DNA from: Pseudomonas fluorescens
GTDB lineage: Bacteria > Pseudomonadota > Gammaproteobacteria > Pseudomonadales > Pseudomonadaceae
DNA length: 64,000 nucleotides
Direction: 5' to 3'
NCBI RefSeq assembly: GCF_001307155.1
Contig: NZ_CP012830.1
Span: 186,001-250,000 of the forward strand
The notes below the pieces were generated by a model, which worked only from the letters and a program-made list of their open reading frames with translations, did not search any database and was not told where the DNA came from. Positions 1 to 9,133 of the stretch are shown piece after piece. The position numbers and the translations under genes were made by a program. Each line of letters starts with the position of its first letter. The first letter of the stretch is position 1.

Positions 1-2256
1 CCGCCGTGCAGCTATGAAGACCTTGAGCTGAGCGATTGCGTGATGATTGTCGGCAGCAACATGGCCTACGCCCATCCGGTGCTGTTTCGCCGACTGGAAG
101 AAGCCAAATCCCGCCGACCACAGATGAAAGTCATCGTCATTGATCCTCGACGTACTGACACCTGTGACCTCGCCGACCTGCACCTGGCCATTCTGCCGGG
201 CACCGATGTCGCGCTGTTCCACGGAATTTTGCACCTGCTGTTGTGGGAAGACTGGGTCGACCGTGAGTTCATCAAGGCGCACACCGAAGGCTTGGCCGAG
301 CTGAAAAGCCTGGTACGCGATTACACCCCGCAAATGGTCGCGCAACTTTGCGGGATCAGCGTTGAACAGCTGCAGCAATGCGCCGAGTGGGTCGGCACCT
401 CAAGCAGTTTTCTCTCGCTATGGTGCATGGGGCTGAACCAGTCCACTGCCGGCAGCGCAAAAAACAGTGCACTGATCAACCTGCACCTGGCCACCGGGCA
501 AATCGGTCGGCCGGGCACCGGCCCCTTCTCGCTTACCGGTCAGCCGAATGCCATGGGCGGGCGCGAAACCGGCAGTTTGTCGAACTTGCTGCCTGGCCAT
601 CGCGAAGCAGCCAATGCGCAACATCGCGCCGAAGTGGCGGCTTACTGGGGTGTCGAAAAACTACCTGACACCACCGGGCTAACCGCCATTGAACTGTTCG
701 AACAGGTCCAGAGCGGCAAGATCAAAGCATTGTGGATCGCCTGCACCAACCCTGCGCAGTCGCTGCCGGATCAGCAAACCGTGCGCGCTGCATTGCAGGC
801 TTGCCCATTCGTGGTGCTGCAAGAAGCCTTTCGCACCACCGAAACCGCGCCGTTTGCCGACCTGCTGCTGCCGGCCGCCAGTTGGGGTGAGAAAGAAGGC
901 ACGGTGACCAACTCCGAACGGCGGATTTCCCATGTTCGCCGCGCCATCAACGCACCGGGTGAAGCGCGCCCGGACTGGGCGATCACAGTGGATTTCGCAC
1001 AACGCCTGGAGCGGCGTCTGCGTCCAGGACAGCCCAGCCTGTTTGCTTTCGAACAACCGGCGCAGGTCTTCGATGAATACAAACAACTGACACGCGGACG
1101 CGATCTGGACCTCTGCGGGATCAGCCATGCGCTGCTCGATCGCCTCGGCCCGCAGCAATGGCCGTTCCCGGACGGCGCCTCGAGCGGAACGCCACGGCTT
1201 TACGCGGACGGGATTTTCCCTACCGAGAGCGGCCGTGCACAGTTTGTCGCCGATCCATATCGCGCGGCCAAAGAGCAGCGTGACGCACGCTTTCCGCTGA
1301 CCCTGATCACCGGGCGCCTGCGCGATCAATGGCACGGCATGAGCCGCACCGGCACGGCTGCACAATTGTTCGGCCACGTCAGCGAAGCCCTGCTGAGCCT
1401 GCACCCTGATGAACTGCGTCGCTATCGACTGCAGACCGGCGATCTGGTCAACCTCAAAAGCCGTCGAGGCAGCGTGATCGTTGCGATCGGCAGTGATGAC
1501 AGTGTGCGCCCGGGCCAGGCATTTCTGCCGATGCACTGGGGAGACCGTTTCCTCAAGGGTGGCGTCAATACGCTCACGCAGCCGGCATTCGACCCCCTGT
1601 CGAAGCAACCCGAACTCAAGCACAGCGGCGTGCGTATCGAGCCGGTAAAGCTGCCATGGCATTTGTTCGCACTGGTTGAGGGCGATGTTCAGCAGCATTT
1701 CGAGACCTTACGACCGCTCTGTGAGGACTTTTCCTACGCCAGCCTCAGCTTGACCGGCCGTGAACGCCCGGCGCTGCTGATACGCGCTGCCAGCGCCCAG
1801 GCACCCGACCCGCAGCGGCTGCATGCCATCGATCAGCAACTGGGACTCAACGATGGCCCGGTCCTGGCTTACGACGATCCACGGCGCGCCATTGGCAAAC
1901 GCGTGCGCATCGAACAGGGCCGGATTACCGCCATTCGCCTGGCCGGTGAAACCCTTGCCCAACACTGGCTGCAAAACCTCTGGCTGGAAGGCCGCGCCGA
2001 CGAACAACTGCGGCGCTGGCTCTTGGCACCGTTGAGCACACCACCCGGCAGTGCGGGCTCATCCGTCAGCACCACGAAAACTCTGTGCAACTGCAAGAAC
2101 GTCAGCGAAAGCGCGGTGTGCGCCGGCATTCGCAGTGGCCTGGATTTGCAGGGCCTGAAACAACAACTCGGTTGCGGCACGCAATGCGGTTCCTGTGTCC
2201 CGGAAATCAAGCGTCTGTTGGCGGCCAATGTGCAGCCCATCGCAATCACCTCGTGA
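1..2256 (+). CDS. nasA: Assimilatory nitrate reductase catalytic subunit, 5' end cut by window
   Basis: Molybdopterin (bis-MGD) oxidoreductase that reduces nitrate to nitrite in the cytoplasm for nitrogen assimilation. The frame is open from base 1, so the N-terminus with the first Fe-S motif lies outside; 751 residues are visible. Seen: GSNMAYAHPVLFRRLEEAK and HLATGQIGRPGTGPFSLTGQ (cofactor-binding core), then the molydopterin dinucleotide-binding domain with GMSRTGTAAQLFGH. The C-terminus is a BFD-like [2Fe-2S] domain (CNCKNVSES ... GCGTQCGSC, about the last 55 residues), as in Klebsiella-type NasA and unlike the respiratory NarG. cobA follows 10 bp later, which fits the usual nirB-nirD-nasA-cobA order. 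Family assignment is very secure. Confidence 0.95.
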   Translation, partial: PPCSYEDLELSDCVMIVGSNMAYAHPVLFRRLEEAKSRRPQMKVIVIDPRRTDTCDLADLHLAILPGTDVALFHGILHLLLWEDWVDREFIKAHTEGLAELKSLVRDYTPQMVAQLCGISVEQLQQCAEWVGTSSSFLSLWCMGLNQSTAGSAKNSALINLHLATGQIGRPGTGPFSLTGQPNAMGGRETGSLSNLLPGHREAANAQHRAEVAAYWGVEKLPDTTGLTAIELFEQVQSGKIKALWIACTNPAQSLPDQQTVRAALQACPFVVLQEAFRTTETAPFADLLLPAASWGEKEGTVTNSERRISHVRRAINAPGEARPDWAITVDFAQRLERRLRPGQPSLFAFEQPAQVFDEYKQLTRGRDLDLCGISHALLDRLGPQQWPFPDGASSGTPRLYADGIFPTESGRAQFVADPYRAAKEQRDARFPLTLITGRLRDQWHGMSRTGTAAQLFGHVSEALLSLHPDELRRYRLQTGDLVNLKSRRGSVIVAIGSDDSVRPGQAFLPMHWGDRFLKGGVNTLTQPAFDPLSKQPELKHSGVRIEPVKLPWHLFALVEGDVQQHFETLRPLCEDFSYASLSLTGRERPALLIRAASAQAPDPQRLHAIDQQLGLNDGPVLAYDDPRRAIGKRVRIEQGRITAIRLAGETLAQHWLQNLWLEGRADEQLRRWLLAPLSTPPGSAGSSVSTTKTLCNCKNVSESAVCAGIRSGLDLQGLKQQLGCGTQCGSCVPEIKRLLAANVQPIAITS

Positions 2257-2266
2257 GGAATAGAAC

Positions 2267-3040
2267 ATGAGCGCAAAAGTCTGGTTGGTGGGCGCAGGTC
2301 CGGGTGACCCCGAATTGCTGACCCTCAAAGCTGTACGGGCGCTGAACGAAGCCGATGTAGTGCTGATCGATGACCTGGTCAACGACGCAGTGCTGGTGCA
2401 TTGCCCACAGGCACGGATCATTGCGGTCGGCAAACGTGGTGGCTGTCGCTCTACTCCGCAGGCATTCATTCATCGCTTGATGCTGCGTTATGCCCGCCAA
2501 GGCAAGTGTGTGGTGCGGCTCAAGGGCGGCGATCCGTGCATTTTCGGGCGTGGCGGTGAAGAAGCGCAGTGGCTGCGCGAGCGCGAGATTGAAGTGGAGT
2601 TGGTCAATGGCATCACCGCAGGCCTGGCCGGCGCAACGCAATGCGATATTTCCCTGACCCTGCGCGGCGTTGCCCGCGGCGTAACCCTGGTCACCGCGCA
2701 CACTCAGGACGACAGCGAGCTTAACTGGCGAGCCTTGGCCCAAAGCGGTACGACACTGGTGATTTACATGGGCGTAGCGAAACTGAGCTCAATTGGCGAG
2801 CAATTGCTCGCCGGTGGGATGGCGGCTGATACGCCCGTGGCGATGATTGAAAACGCTTCATTGCCTCACCAGCGCGAATGTCGGAGCAACCTGACGGCAA
2901 TGCAGGAAGCCGCCCACAGCTTCCAACTGAAAAGCCCGGCGATCCTGGTGATCGGTGCGGTGGCTGCCAGTGACAATGCCAAGAGATCGCAGCCTGCAAC
3001 AGCTTCTAGAGAAGAGTTTTGGAACGCTAACCTGGCGTAA
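2267..3040 (+). CDS. cobA: Uroporphyrinogen-III C-methyltransferase (SUMT)
   Basis: Methylates uroporphyrinogen III twice with S-adenosylmethionine to give precorrin-2, the precursor of siroheme and cobalamin. The protein has 257 residues, the length of a stand-alone SUMT without the CysG dehydrogenase domain. Seen: N-terminal VGAGPGDPELLTLKAVRAL, then VRLKGGDPCIFGRGGEE, and a GITAGLAGA segment, all standard SAM/substrate motifs. ATG at 2267 follows GAGGAATAGAAC, a good ribosome site, 10 bp after nasA. Co-transcription with nasA makes sense because assimilatory nitrite reductase needs siroheme. The C-terminal 30 residues are poorly conserved. Confidence 0.95.
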   Translation: MSAKVWLVGAGPGDPELLTLKAVRALNEADVVLIDDLVNDAVLVHCPQARIIAVGKRGGCRSTPQAFIHRLMLRYARQGKCVVRLKGGDPCIFGRGGEEAQWLREREIEVELVNGITAGLAGATQCDISLTLRGVARGVTLVTAHTQDDSELNWRALAQSGTTLVIYMGVAKLSSIGEQLLAGGMAADTPVAMIENASLPHQRECRSNLTAMQEAAHSFQLKSPAILVIGAVAASDNAKRSQPATASREEFWNANLA

Positions 3041-3102
3041 GTGCCCTCAAAGGCTCGGACCGCGCTCGGACGATCTTTCAAAAAGCTAAATCGCAGACAA
3101 AG

Positions 3103-3128
3103 AAAAGCCCGGCCTAAGCCGGGCTTTT
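3103..3128. terminator. Bidirectional intrinsic terminator between cobA and oprF
   Basis: Perfect 11-bp stem AAAAGCCCGGC / GCCGGGCTTTT with a 4-nt loop (CTAA). The stem ends in T-runs on both strands, so it can stop the nas-cobA transcript and the convergent oprF transcript. Confidence 0.9.
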
Positions 3129-3145
3129 CCGAACTACCAGGCTAA

Positions 3146-4120
3146 TTACTTAGCGGTAGCTTCAACCTGCGCTTCTACGCGACGGTTTGCAGCGCGGCCA
3201 GCTTCAGTGCTGTTGTCAGCAATTGGGCGGGACTTGCCATAACCAACCGAGTGAACGCGGTTAGCTTCAACGCCGTCTTTGACCAGAACTTGCTTAACAG
3301 CGTCAGCACGACGCTGGGACAGCTTCTGGTTGTAAGCGTCAGGACCGACGTTGTCGGTGTGACCTTCAACTACGGTGGTGGTGTTCGGGTACTGCTTCAT
3401 GAAGTCAGCCAGGTTCTTCACGTCGCCGTAGCTGTTTGGCTTAACAACAGCCTTGTTGAAGTCGAATTTCACGTCCAGTTGAACGCGAACAACTTCAGCA
3501 ACTGGAGCTTCTGCAACTGGCTCTGGAGCCGGTGCCGGAGCTACTGGAGCTGGAGCAACTTTGCCGCCAGTGCCGCCGAAGTTAACACCCAGGCCGATCA
3601 GAGCCTGGTAGTCCCAACGACCGCTGTCCAGCTTGTAGTCGGCTTCAACGCCAGCACGAGCGTACAGGTTGTCGGTCATGTACCACTTGGCGCCAGCGCC
3701 AGTGGTCAGGTAGGTGGACTTGTCACGACCAGTGTGACCGTCAGCAGCGACGTTGGTCATGCTGCCGTGGGATACACCGCCTTCAACGTAAGGACGGATA
3801 GCGTCGCCTACGGTACCGAAGTGGTACTGGGATTTCAGACCGAAGTGATCGCCTTTGATCCGCTGGTTGCCAGTATCGGTGTCCGAACGGGTGTATTCGT
3901 CTTTGCGATAGGTCGCGTTCACAGACACGTCATCGGTCAGGAAGTAGCCGATCGAGACGCCAGGAGTGCGGCCGTTCTCGTAGGAATCGACGCTGTGGTT
4001 CCAGGTTTTGCCCCAGAATGCTTCCCCTTCGACCGCGCCTTGGCCTTGTGCCAGAGCGCCGAACGAAGTAGCGGCAATAAGAGAACCAATGGCCAAGCCC
4101 AAGGTGTTTTTCAGTTTCAT
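3146..4120 (-). CDS. oprF: Major outer-membrane porin OprF (OmpA family)
   Basis: Main structural porin of Pseudomonas; it anchors the outer membrane to peptidoglycan and forms a low-efficiency general pore. 324 residues. Seen: a signal peptide (MKLKNTLGLAIGSLIAATSF, cut after ALA), an N-terminal beta-barrel rich in alternating aromatic residues, a Pro/Ala hinge around residues 188-206, and a C-terminal OmpA domain with VEGHTDNVGPDAYN and LSQRRADAVK for peptidoglycan binding. The cysteine pair present in P. aeruginosa OprF is absent here, as is common in the fluorescens group. It lies 107 bp downstream of sigX, the known arrangement in which SigX drives part of oprF transcription. Confidence 0.97.
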   Translation of the reverse strand: MKLKNTLGLAIGSLIAATSFGALAQGQGAVEGEAFWGKTWNHSVDSYENGRTPGVSIGYFLTDDVSVNATYRKDEYTRSDTDTGNQRIKGDHFGLKSQYHFGTVGDAIRPYVEGGVSHGSMTNVAADGHTGRDKSTYLTTGAGAKWYMTDNLYARAGVEADYKLDSGRWDYQALIGLGVNFGGTGGKVAPAPVAPAPAPEPVAEAPVAEVVRVQLDVKFDFNKAVVKPNSYGDVKNLADFMKQYPNTTTVVEGHTDNVGPDAYNQKLSQRRADAVKQVLVKDGVEANRVHSVGYGKSRPIADNSTEAGRAANRRVEAQVEATAK

Positions 4121-4227
4121 CCGTTAAATCCCCATCTGGTGATTGTAAAGCAGTCCCGCAAACCGGGGGACAACTCGGCGGCAAGTCTATCAGAACTTGC
4201 CTACACGTAAGAAATATTTGCGCTGAA

Positions 4228-4818
4228 CTAAGTTTCAGCGATGCCCGCAAATTTCTCACGCAATTTGTCAAGAGCGCGTTTGTACCGCATTTTCGTTGCA
4301 CTCAAACCCATGTGCATGATGTCCGCGATCTCCTGAAACTCCAACTCTGCGACAAATCGTAGCACTAGAATTTCTCGGTCAATCGGGTTCACATACACTA
4401 ACCAGCGATCAAGTCCACCCTTTTCCTCAGGTTTCGGCGTCTTCTCTTCAGACGCTTCCTCAAGGGGGTCCAGACTCAAAGCATCCATCAAGCGACGCTT
4501 ACGCCGTTCCTTCCGATACTGAGTGATGCATTCGTTGTACGTGATGCTGTAGAGCCACGTTTTGAACTTCGATTTACCCTCGAAGTTCTTCAGACCGTAC
4601 AACACCTTCAACATCACTTCCTGACAGACATCATCTGCATCACGATCGTTCCCAAGATACCGTGCACAAACGTTAAATAATGTTCTCTGATAACGCCGCA
4701 TCAGCTCTTCGTAGGCGCGCGTCACGTGAAACAGCTCCGTGTGCGAGCGCGCGACCAACTCCTCATCAGAGAGCTCGCGGGGGTCGTAGCGCATGGATAG
4801 CGATTGGGCTTTATTCAA
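4228..4818 (-). CDS. sigX: ECF sigma factor SigX
   Basis: Extracytoplasmic-function sigma factor that in pseudomonads controls oprF, membrane fluidity and fatty-acid synthesis genes. 196 residues, nearly identical to P. aeruginosa SigX as I recall it. Seen: sigma region 2 with RYLGNDRDADDVCQEVMLKV and FKTWLYSITYN, an acidic linker (EEASEEKTPKPEE), and region 4 (PIDREILVLRFVAELEFQEIA) as the -35 binding helix-turn-helix. There is no adjacent anti-sigma gene; the upstream neighbours are cmpX and cfrX. ATG 4818 gives the family's normal N-terminus (MNKAQSLSMRYD). Confidence 0.96.
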   Translation of the reverse strand: MNKAQSLSMRYDPRELSDEELVARSHTELFHVTRAYEELMRRYQRTLFNVCARYLGNDRDADDVCQEVMLKVLYGLKNFEGKSKFKTWLYSITYNECITQYRKERRKRRLMDALSLDPLEEASEEKTPKPEEKGGLDRWLVYVNPIDREILVLRFVAELEFQEIADIMHMGLSATKMRYKRALDKLREKFAGIAET

Positions 4819-4908
4819 AACAAGTCGGGCCGACAGTCAGGTCAATGTCCGCCGCAGCCCATCGTATCGGGCATTTTGCGGCGGCATACATTAGCAGGGT
4901 TTGCCGGG

Positions 4909-5733
4909 TTAGCGGCTACTAACATGCTGTTCCAGGAGGATCCGATTGGAAAGTGAGACTAGCTCACCCTCATCGGTCAGCAATGTAGTTTTAACCGTGC
5001 CGATCTCTTCGATCTGACCTTCGACCTCACCAACACGCACTTGTTGCCCAACCTGATACAACTCACGCACATAGATTCCAGCAAGAATCTGACCGGCGAT
5101 ATCCCGGCTTCCCAACCCCATGGCCAAGGCAACTGCCAGACCAACGGTAATCAAGACAATCACGATCACATGGTTCAGCAGGTCTGTTTTGACCTCAAGC
5201 TGACTGATCGCAACCGAAATACTGATGATGATCACCAGGCCCTGAGCGATACGTCCAAGGCCCGATGCGTAATCCAGCCCTACGCCTTCTGCGGCGCCGC
5301 GCACCAGCCCGTTGGCCAATTGAGCGAGCAATACGCCCACCAGCAACACCAGCGCGGCACCAAATACTTTCGGTAAATACAGTGCCAGCATGTCGAGCGT
5401 AGCCGAAACTCGCTCCAAGCCAAGGGATTCTGCAGCAGAAACCAGGAAAATCAGCAAAACGAACCAATAAACGATCTTGCCGATCAGCGTAGAAATCGGC
5501 ACCCGCAGCCCTGCGCGGGACAGCAGCTTGGTCAAGCCGGTACCGCCCATCAAGCGATCCAGGCCAAGTTTTGCAAGCAATTTCGAGAGCAGGGTGTCGA
5601 GCAGCTTGGCCACGACAAACCCCAGCAGAAGCACTACCAGTGCGCCGAACAGGTTCGGAATGAAGTTCGCTACCTTGGTCCACAACGCGGTCATTGCCGT
5701 GACGAGGCTCTGAGTCCAGAGATCAAGTTCCAT
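4909..5733 (-). CDS. cmpX: MscS-type mechanosensitive channel-like membrane protein CmpX
   Basis: Inner-membrane protein of the small-conductance mechanosensitive channel family, linked in P. aeruginosa to SigX activity and cell-envelope stress. I place the start at ATG 5733 (MELDLWTQSLV), 274 residues; the frame also offers a TTG at 5739 that would overlap cfrX. Seen: about four hydrophobic helices, glycine/alanine-rich TM packing (ALVVLLLGFVVAKLLDTLL repeated in pattern near LVLLVGVLLAQLANG), and a C-terminal MscS beta domain (QILAGIYVRELYQVGQQVRV). It starts 2 bp after cfrX stops, so the two are translationally linked, and ends 90 bp before sigX. Confidence 0.92.
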   Translation of the reverse strand: MELDLWTQSLVTAMTALWTKVANFIPNLFGALVVLLLGFVVAKLLDTLLSKLLAKLGLDRLMGGTGLTKLLSRAGLRVPISTLIGKIVYWFVLLIFLVSAAESLGLERVSATLDMLALYLPKVFGAALVLLVGVLLAQLANGLVRGAAEGVGLDYASGLGRIAQGLVIIISISVAISQLEVKTDLLNHVIVIVLITVGLAVALAMGLGSRDIAGQILAGIYVRELYQVGQQVRVGEVEGQIEEIGTVKTTLLTDEGELVSLSNRILLEQHVSSR

Positions 5734-5735
5734 AT

Positions 5736-5981
5736 TCAATCAGCCTTATCAGCAGTGCGGGCAGCAGGTTTATGACGGGAAACCGGCATGACATGGGCCG
5801 ATCCGTTATTCAGGGCGATCATCAGCGCGGGCAGCCAGCGGCCCAGCAGACTGAACAGATCACCGGCACCAACCTGGCGGTTGGCGGTTTTCAGCACACG
5901 CCCCAGACAGGCATCGTCGTCACGGGTGGACGGTGATGCCTTGAGCATGTCGCGCAAGGACTGTTCAAACGGATCGTGCAT
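5736..5981 (-). CDS. cfrX: Small conserved protein CfrX
   Basis: 81-residue protein of unknown biochemical role, conserved between cmaX and cmpX in Pseudomonas. The chosen ATG at 5981 has GAGGTGCGT just upstream; a GTG at 5987 is the only alternative and is less likely. Seen: MHDPFEQSLRDMLKASPS at the start, then DACLGRVLKTANRQVGAGDL, a short hydrophobic stretch (LLGRWLPALMIALN) and a basic tail. No recognisable catalytic motif and no signal peptide. Name is by position and N-terminal sequence. Confidence 0.82.
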   Translation of the reverse strand: MHDPFEQSLRDMLKASPSTRDDDACLGRVLKTANRQVGAGDLFSLLGRWLPALMIALNNGSAHVMPVSRHKPAARTADKAD

Positions 5982-6044
5982 ACGCACCTCTCGTGATATC
6001 TGTGAAAGACGCGATCAAAATTCTTCGGGTCACATGGCTCTCCC

Positions 6045-7040
6045 TCATACCCAGCGCAAACGCCGGAACAACCACCACTGCCCCACCCCTACCGCCACCA
6101 TCATCAGACAGGCAATCACGAAGCCATAAGGGTTTCCGGAAAAAGGAACTCCACCGACGTTTATACCGAGCAAACCGGTCAGAAAACTCATCGGCAAAAA
6201 GATCCCGGTGATGATCCCGAAGCGGTACATGATGCGATTCATGTGCACGTTCAAACGCCGGTCTTCGGTCTCCAGCACCAGTCCCACGCGCTCCCGGGTC
6301 AATTCCAGCTCTTCCAGGTAACGCGTCAGGCTGTTGTTCAATTCGTTCCAGTAGTCGCCGTCATCGTCGACAAACCATGGCAGTTTTATCCGCGTCAGCT
6401 GGCCGAAAATATCCCGCTGCGGAGCAAGGAAGCGCTTCAGTCCGGCCGCTCGCCGACGGATCTGCAAAATGGAGCCATGTTCCGGAGTATACCGTTCGTC
6501 GGCATCCAGCTTTTCTTCTTCGTCATCGACGATTTCGGAGAGATCACTGACCAGATCCTGCACTTTATGGGTGAGGTACTGAGCCATATAGAGGATCAGT
6601 TCGGAGGTGGTTTTCGGCCCCTTGCCCTCATTCAGTTGCACCAGCAACTCATCGGTGGCGCGCAACGGGCGTAAACGCAGGGAAATGACCCGCTGAGCAG
6701 AGGCGAAGATCCGCACCGACACCATGTCTTCAGGCTCGGCACCCGGGTTGAGGTTGATTCCGCGCAGAAACAGCAACAACTCGGAGTCCGGCAGCGCCAA
6801 CAGGCGCGGCCGGGTGTTCTCTTCGAGGAGCAGGTCACAGCTGAACTCACTCAGACCGCTGGATTTACGCAACCAGGTCTGAGTTTGCGGGTGACTACGG
6901 TCCCAATGCAGCCAAAGGCTTTCATGAGGTTGCAGTTGCAGGTCATCCAGTTCAGTCCGGGCAAGCCAACGCGCACCACCTTTACCATCCAGCACCAGGG
7001 CATGCACCAGCCCCCACTGCGCGTTTTCTTCCTCGAACAT
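6045..7040 (-). CDS. cmaX: CorA/ZntB-family divalent metal transporter (CmaX)
   Basis: Two-transmembrane metal channel of the CorA superfamily, probably a zinc-type (ZntB) transporter in the inner membrane. 331 residues from ATG 7040 with GGGGTGAGG upstream; the GTG at 7046 is less likely. Seen: a large N-terminal cytoplasmic domain, a long helical stalk (LTRERVGLVLETEDRRLNVHM), and two C-terminal TM helices. The loop signature reads GINVGGVPF instead of the classic CorA GMN, which is the ZntB-like variant. Gene position next to cfrX matches P. aeruginosa cmaX. Confidence 0.92.
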   Translation of the reverse strand: MFEEENAQWGLVHALVLDGKGGARWLARTELDDLQLQPHESLWLHWDRSHPQTQTWLRKSSGLSEFSCDLLLEENTRPRLLALPDSELLLFLRGINLNPGAEPEDMVSVRIFASAQRVISLRLRPLRATDELLVQLNEGKGPKTTSELILYMAQYLTHKVQDLVSDLSEIVDDEEEKLDADERYTPEHGSILQIRRRAAGLKRFLAPQRDIFGQLTRIKLPWFVDDDGDYWNELNNSLTRYLEELELTRERVGLVLETEDRRLNVHMNRIMYRFGIITGIFLPMSFLTGLLGINVGGVPFSGNPYGFVIACLMMVAVGVGQWWLFRRLRWV

Positions 7041-7066
7041 CCTCACCCCTGGCTTGAATCGGCTGT

Positions 7067-7558
7067 TTATTCTGGCATCTTCAGCGGACTTGGCGAGACG
7101 ATCACGCCGTTATTGTCCGCGTAAATGTATTCACCCGGACGGAAAGTCACGCCGGCGAAGGTTACCGCAATGTTCAGCTCACCGACGCCACGCCTGTCGG
7201 TTTTCATCGGGTGGCTGGCCAGCGCCTGCACGCCCAGGTCGGTTTGCGCGATAACGTCGACATCCCGGATGCAGCCGTAGATAACCAGCCCTTCCCAGCC
7301 GTTTTTCACGGCTTTCTCGGCGATCATGTCGCCCAGCAATGCGCGGCGCAGCGAACCACCGCCATCAACCACCAGCACCTTGCCATTCCCTTTGTGCTCG
7401 ACCTGCTCCTTGACCAGCGAGTTGTCTTCGAAGCACTTGATGGTAACGATTTCGCCGCCAAAGGAGTCACGGCCACCAAAATTGCTGAACATCGGCTCAA
7501 GCACCTGCACCAGTTCCGGGTAGGCATCACACAGGTCGGGAGTAAGGTAATGGTTCAT
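7067..7558 (-). CDS. rraA: RraA-family protein (putative 4-hydroxy-4-methyl-2-oxoglutarate aldolase / RNase E regulator-like)
   Basis: 163-residue protein of the RraA family, which comprises inhibitors of RNase E and class II HMG/CHA aldolases. Seen: the family core [39 protein letters not shown] and [20 protein letters not shown]. The G-x-x-R-D motif (CIRD) with an aspartate downstream is the aldolase metal/substrate site, so aldolase activity is possible. The sequence alone does not say which role applies. Start ATG 7558 follows a GAGTTTCTCG leader. It sits between cmaX and the Rieske gene on the same strand with 26 bp to cmaX. Confidence 0.9.
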   Translation of the reverse strand: MNHYLTPDLCDAYPELVQVLEPMFSNFGGRDSFGGEIVTIKCFEDNSLVKEQVEHKGNGKVLVVDGGGSLRRALLGDMIAEKAVKNGWEGLVIYGCIRDVDVIAQTDLGVQALASHPMKTDRRGVGELNIAVTFAGVTFRPGEYIYADNNGVIVSPSPLKMPE

Positions 7559-7642
7559 CGAGAAACTCCTGTAAGAGAAAGAACAGATCGTGGGCTGTCG
7601 AAAATCGCAGGGGTTACGGTATTGAACGTGTATTCGCCACGG

Positions 7643-7942
7643 TTAAACATCGATCCCGACGCGATCACCCTTGTAAGCCACCTTCAGCATACTCAAGCCA
7701 GGGCACTGTGCCTGTACCGGCACGCCGCTGGGCAACTGAAACTCGATACCGTGGCGCTGACAACGCAGAATATTTCCCGACAATGTCGCGCTGCCGAGCG
7801 GCGAGCCTTGGTGCGGGCAGCTGTCTATCAGCAACAACGGCTGATTATCCAGCACCAACAGCAGCAGGCTACGCCCTTCAACCTGGAACGTCCGCCGATA
7901 ACCTTCATTCAGATTGATCAGACGCTCAAGTGGTACGAACAT
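7643..7942 (-). CDS. Rieske [2Fe-2S] ferredoxin-like protein
   Basis: 99-residue soluble Rieske protein. The cluster ligands are visible as CPHQGSPLG and CQRHGIEF (C-x-H ... C-x2-H). It has no membrane anchor, so it is probably a cytoplasmic electron carrier or a redox partner of an unidentified oxygenase. ATG 7942 is the only reasonable start. It lies between rraA (84 bp away) and the alpha/beta hydrolase (100 bp away) on the same strand. No linked oxygenase is present in the window, so its partner cannot be named. Confidence 0.88.
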   Translation of the reverse strand: MFVPLERLINLNEGYRRTFQVEGRSLLLLVLDNQPLLLIDSCPHQGSPLGSATLSGNILRCQRHGIEFQLPSGVPVQAQCPGLSMLKVAYKGDRVGIDV

Positions 7943-8042
7943 AAGGTCGACTCAACAACCGTTTGTGACCAGAACAGCTCAATGCGTCATATCTTAGCCG
8001 TTCGCTGATCGGAGTGAAACGCTCTTGTCAGAGCATTCGTAC

Positions 8043-9032
8043 TCAGACTGCTGTCGCCAAACTCGGCTTGTCAGCCAACAACGGCGCCTGCGGATCTGTC
8101 AGCCAGCGCTGCACCAACGGCCAGACTTCGGCCTGAGCAGCTTTGCTGACAAGCATTTCAACATGCCCGAAATTATCCGAAAAACCCTGCTCGCGCCCCA
8201 GGCAGATGAACTGCTTGTGCTCGGAACCGATCTGATCGAACAGCTTGCGACACGCCCAATCCGGGTCCTGATGATCGCTGGTCGCGCTGACGCCCAGGAC
8301 CGGCACCTGAACCTCCGCCAGCCCTGCCCACCAGTCTTTCTCGGCATCGCCAAAGCGTCCGAACAGGCCATACCAGCGCATGCCCTCCAGGGCCAGGCCT
8401 ATCGGCTCGTCCTCCGGACCACGCTTGAGGCGAGAGCCCGAAATTTGCGCGAAACGCTTCAGGATGAACCGCCCGCTCCACTCCACCGGGGGAATTTTCA
8501 ACGGCCAATAGGTGCGACTGACCTGCGTACCAAAAAATGCCGCAGAGGCCACGGCAGGCTCACCCAGGTACTGACCACCCAGCGCTGCCGCCAGGGTGAT
8601 TCCGCCCAGTGAATGACCAATCCAGTGCGGAACCTGAGCGCTTTGCTCACGAACGAACGCAGCAATCGCCGGCAGATCGTAACGGGCATAGTCGGCAACG
8701 CGGTTCTTTCGATAGTTCTGGTTGCGCTGGGACAAGCCGTGACCGCGCATTTCCGGTATCCACACATCAAAGCCGGCACGCGCCAGATAGGCGCCCAGAC
8801 CAAGGCCTTTGGGAGAAAACCAGAAACGCCGATTGGAAAAGCTGCCATGCAGCAAAATCACCGGAACGCCACGCACGGCGGGCTCATCGGCCATACCCAG
8901 GCGGGTAACCGCCAGTTCTACGGTGCCGTCCGGGCTGTTGCCGGGTTTCAAACGATAGACGTCCTCGCTCAGATCGCCGCGACGCTCGGCGCTGATCAAG
9001 GCGACAGGAAACAGGTTGCTGCTGCTTTGCAT
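8043..9032 (-). CDS. estX: Alpha/beta-fold hydrolase (EstX-like)
   Basis: Serine hydrolase, probably an esterase or lipase-like enzyme. The start is taken as ATG 9032 (MQSSSNLFPVAL), 329 residues; the reading frame also extends to a TTG at 9047. Seen: oxyanion-hole region VILLHGSFSNRRFW, then VWIPEMRGHGLSQ, the nucleophile elbow WIGHSLGGITLA (G-H-S-L-G), an acidic residue in VLGVSATSDHQDPDW and a late histidine in DNFGHVEMLVS. A helical cap lies between the elbow and the acid. Position next to ppsA matches P. aeruginosa estX; the substrate is unknown. Confidence 0.88.
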   Translation of the reverse strand: MQSSSNLFPVALISAERRGDLSEDVYRLKPGNSPDGTVELAVTRLGMADEPAVRGVPVILLHGSFSNRRFWFSPKGLGLGAYLARAGFDVWIPEMRGHGLSQRNQNYRKNRVADYARYDLPAIAAFVREQSAQVPHWIGHSLGGITLAAALGGQYLGEPAVASAAFFGTQVSRTYWPLKIPPVEWSGRFILKRFAQISGSRLKRGPEDEPIGLALEGMRWYGLFGRFGDAEKDWWAGLAEVQVPVLGVSATSDHQDPDWACRKLFDQIGSEHKQFICLGREQGFSDNFGHVEMLVSKAAQAEVWPLVQRWLTDPQAPLLADKPSLATAV

Positions 9033-9133
9033 AATGCTCTTGCACAAAAAAGGGCGGCGTCCACCGGAGCCCGCCCTACTTGAATCTTAAAGCCCGTGTC
9101 AGCAGTGTAGCCGACCCGGGCTTCATTCACGGA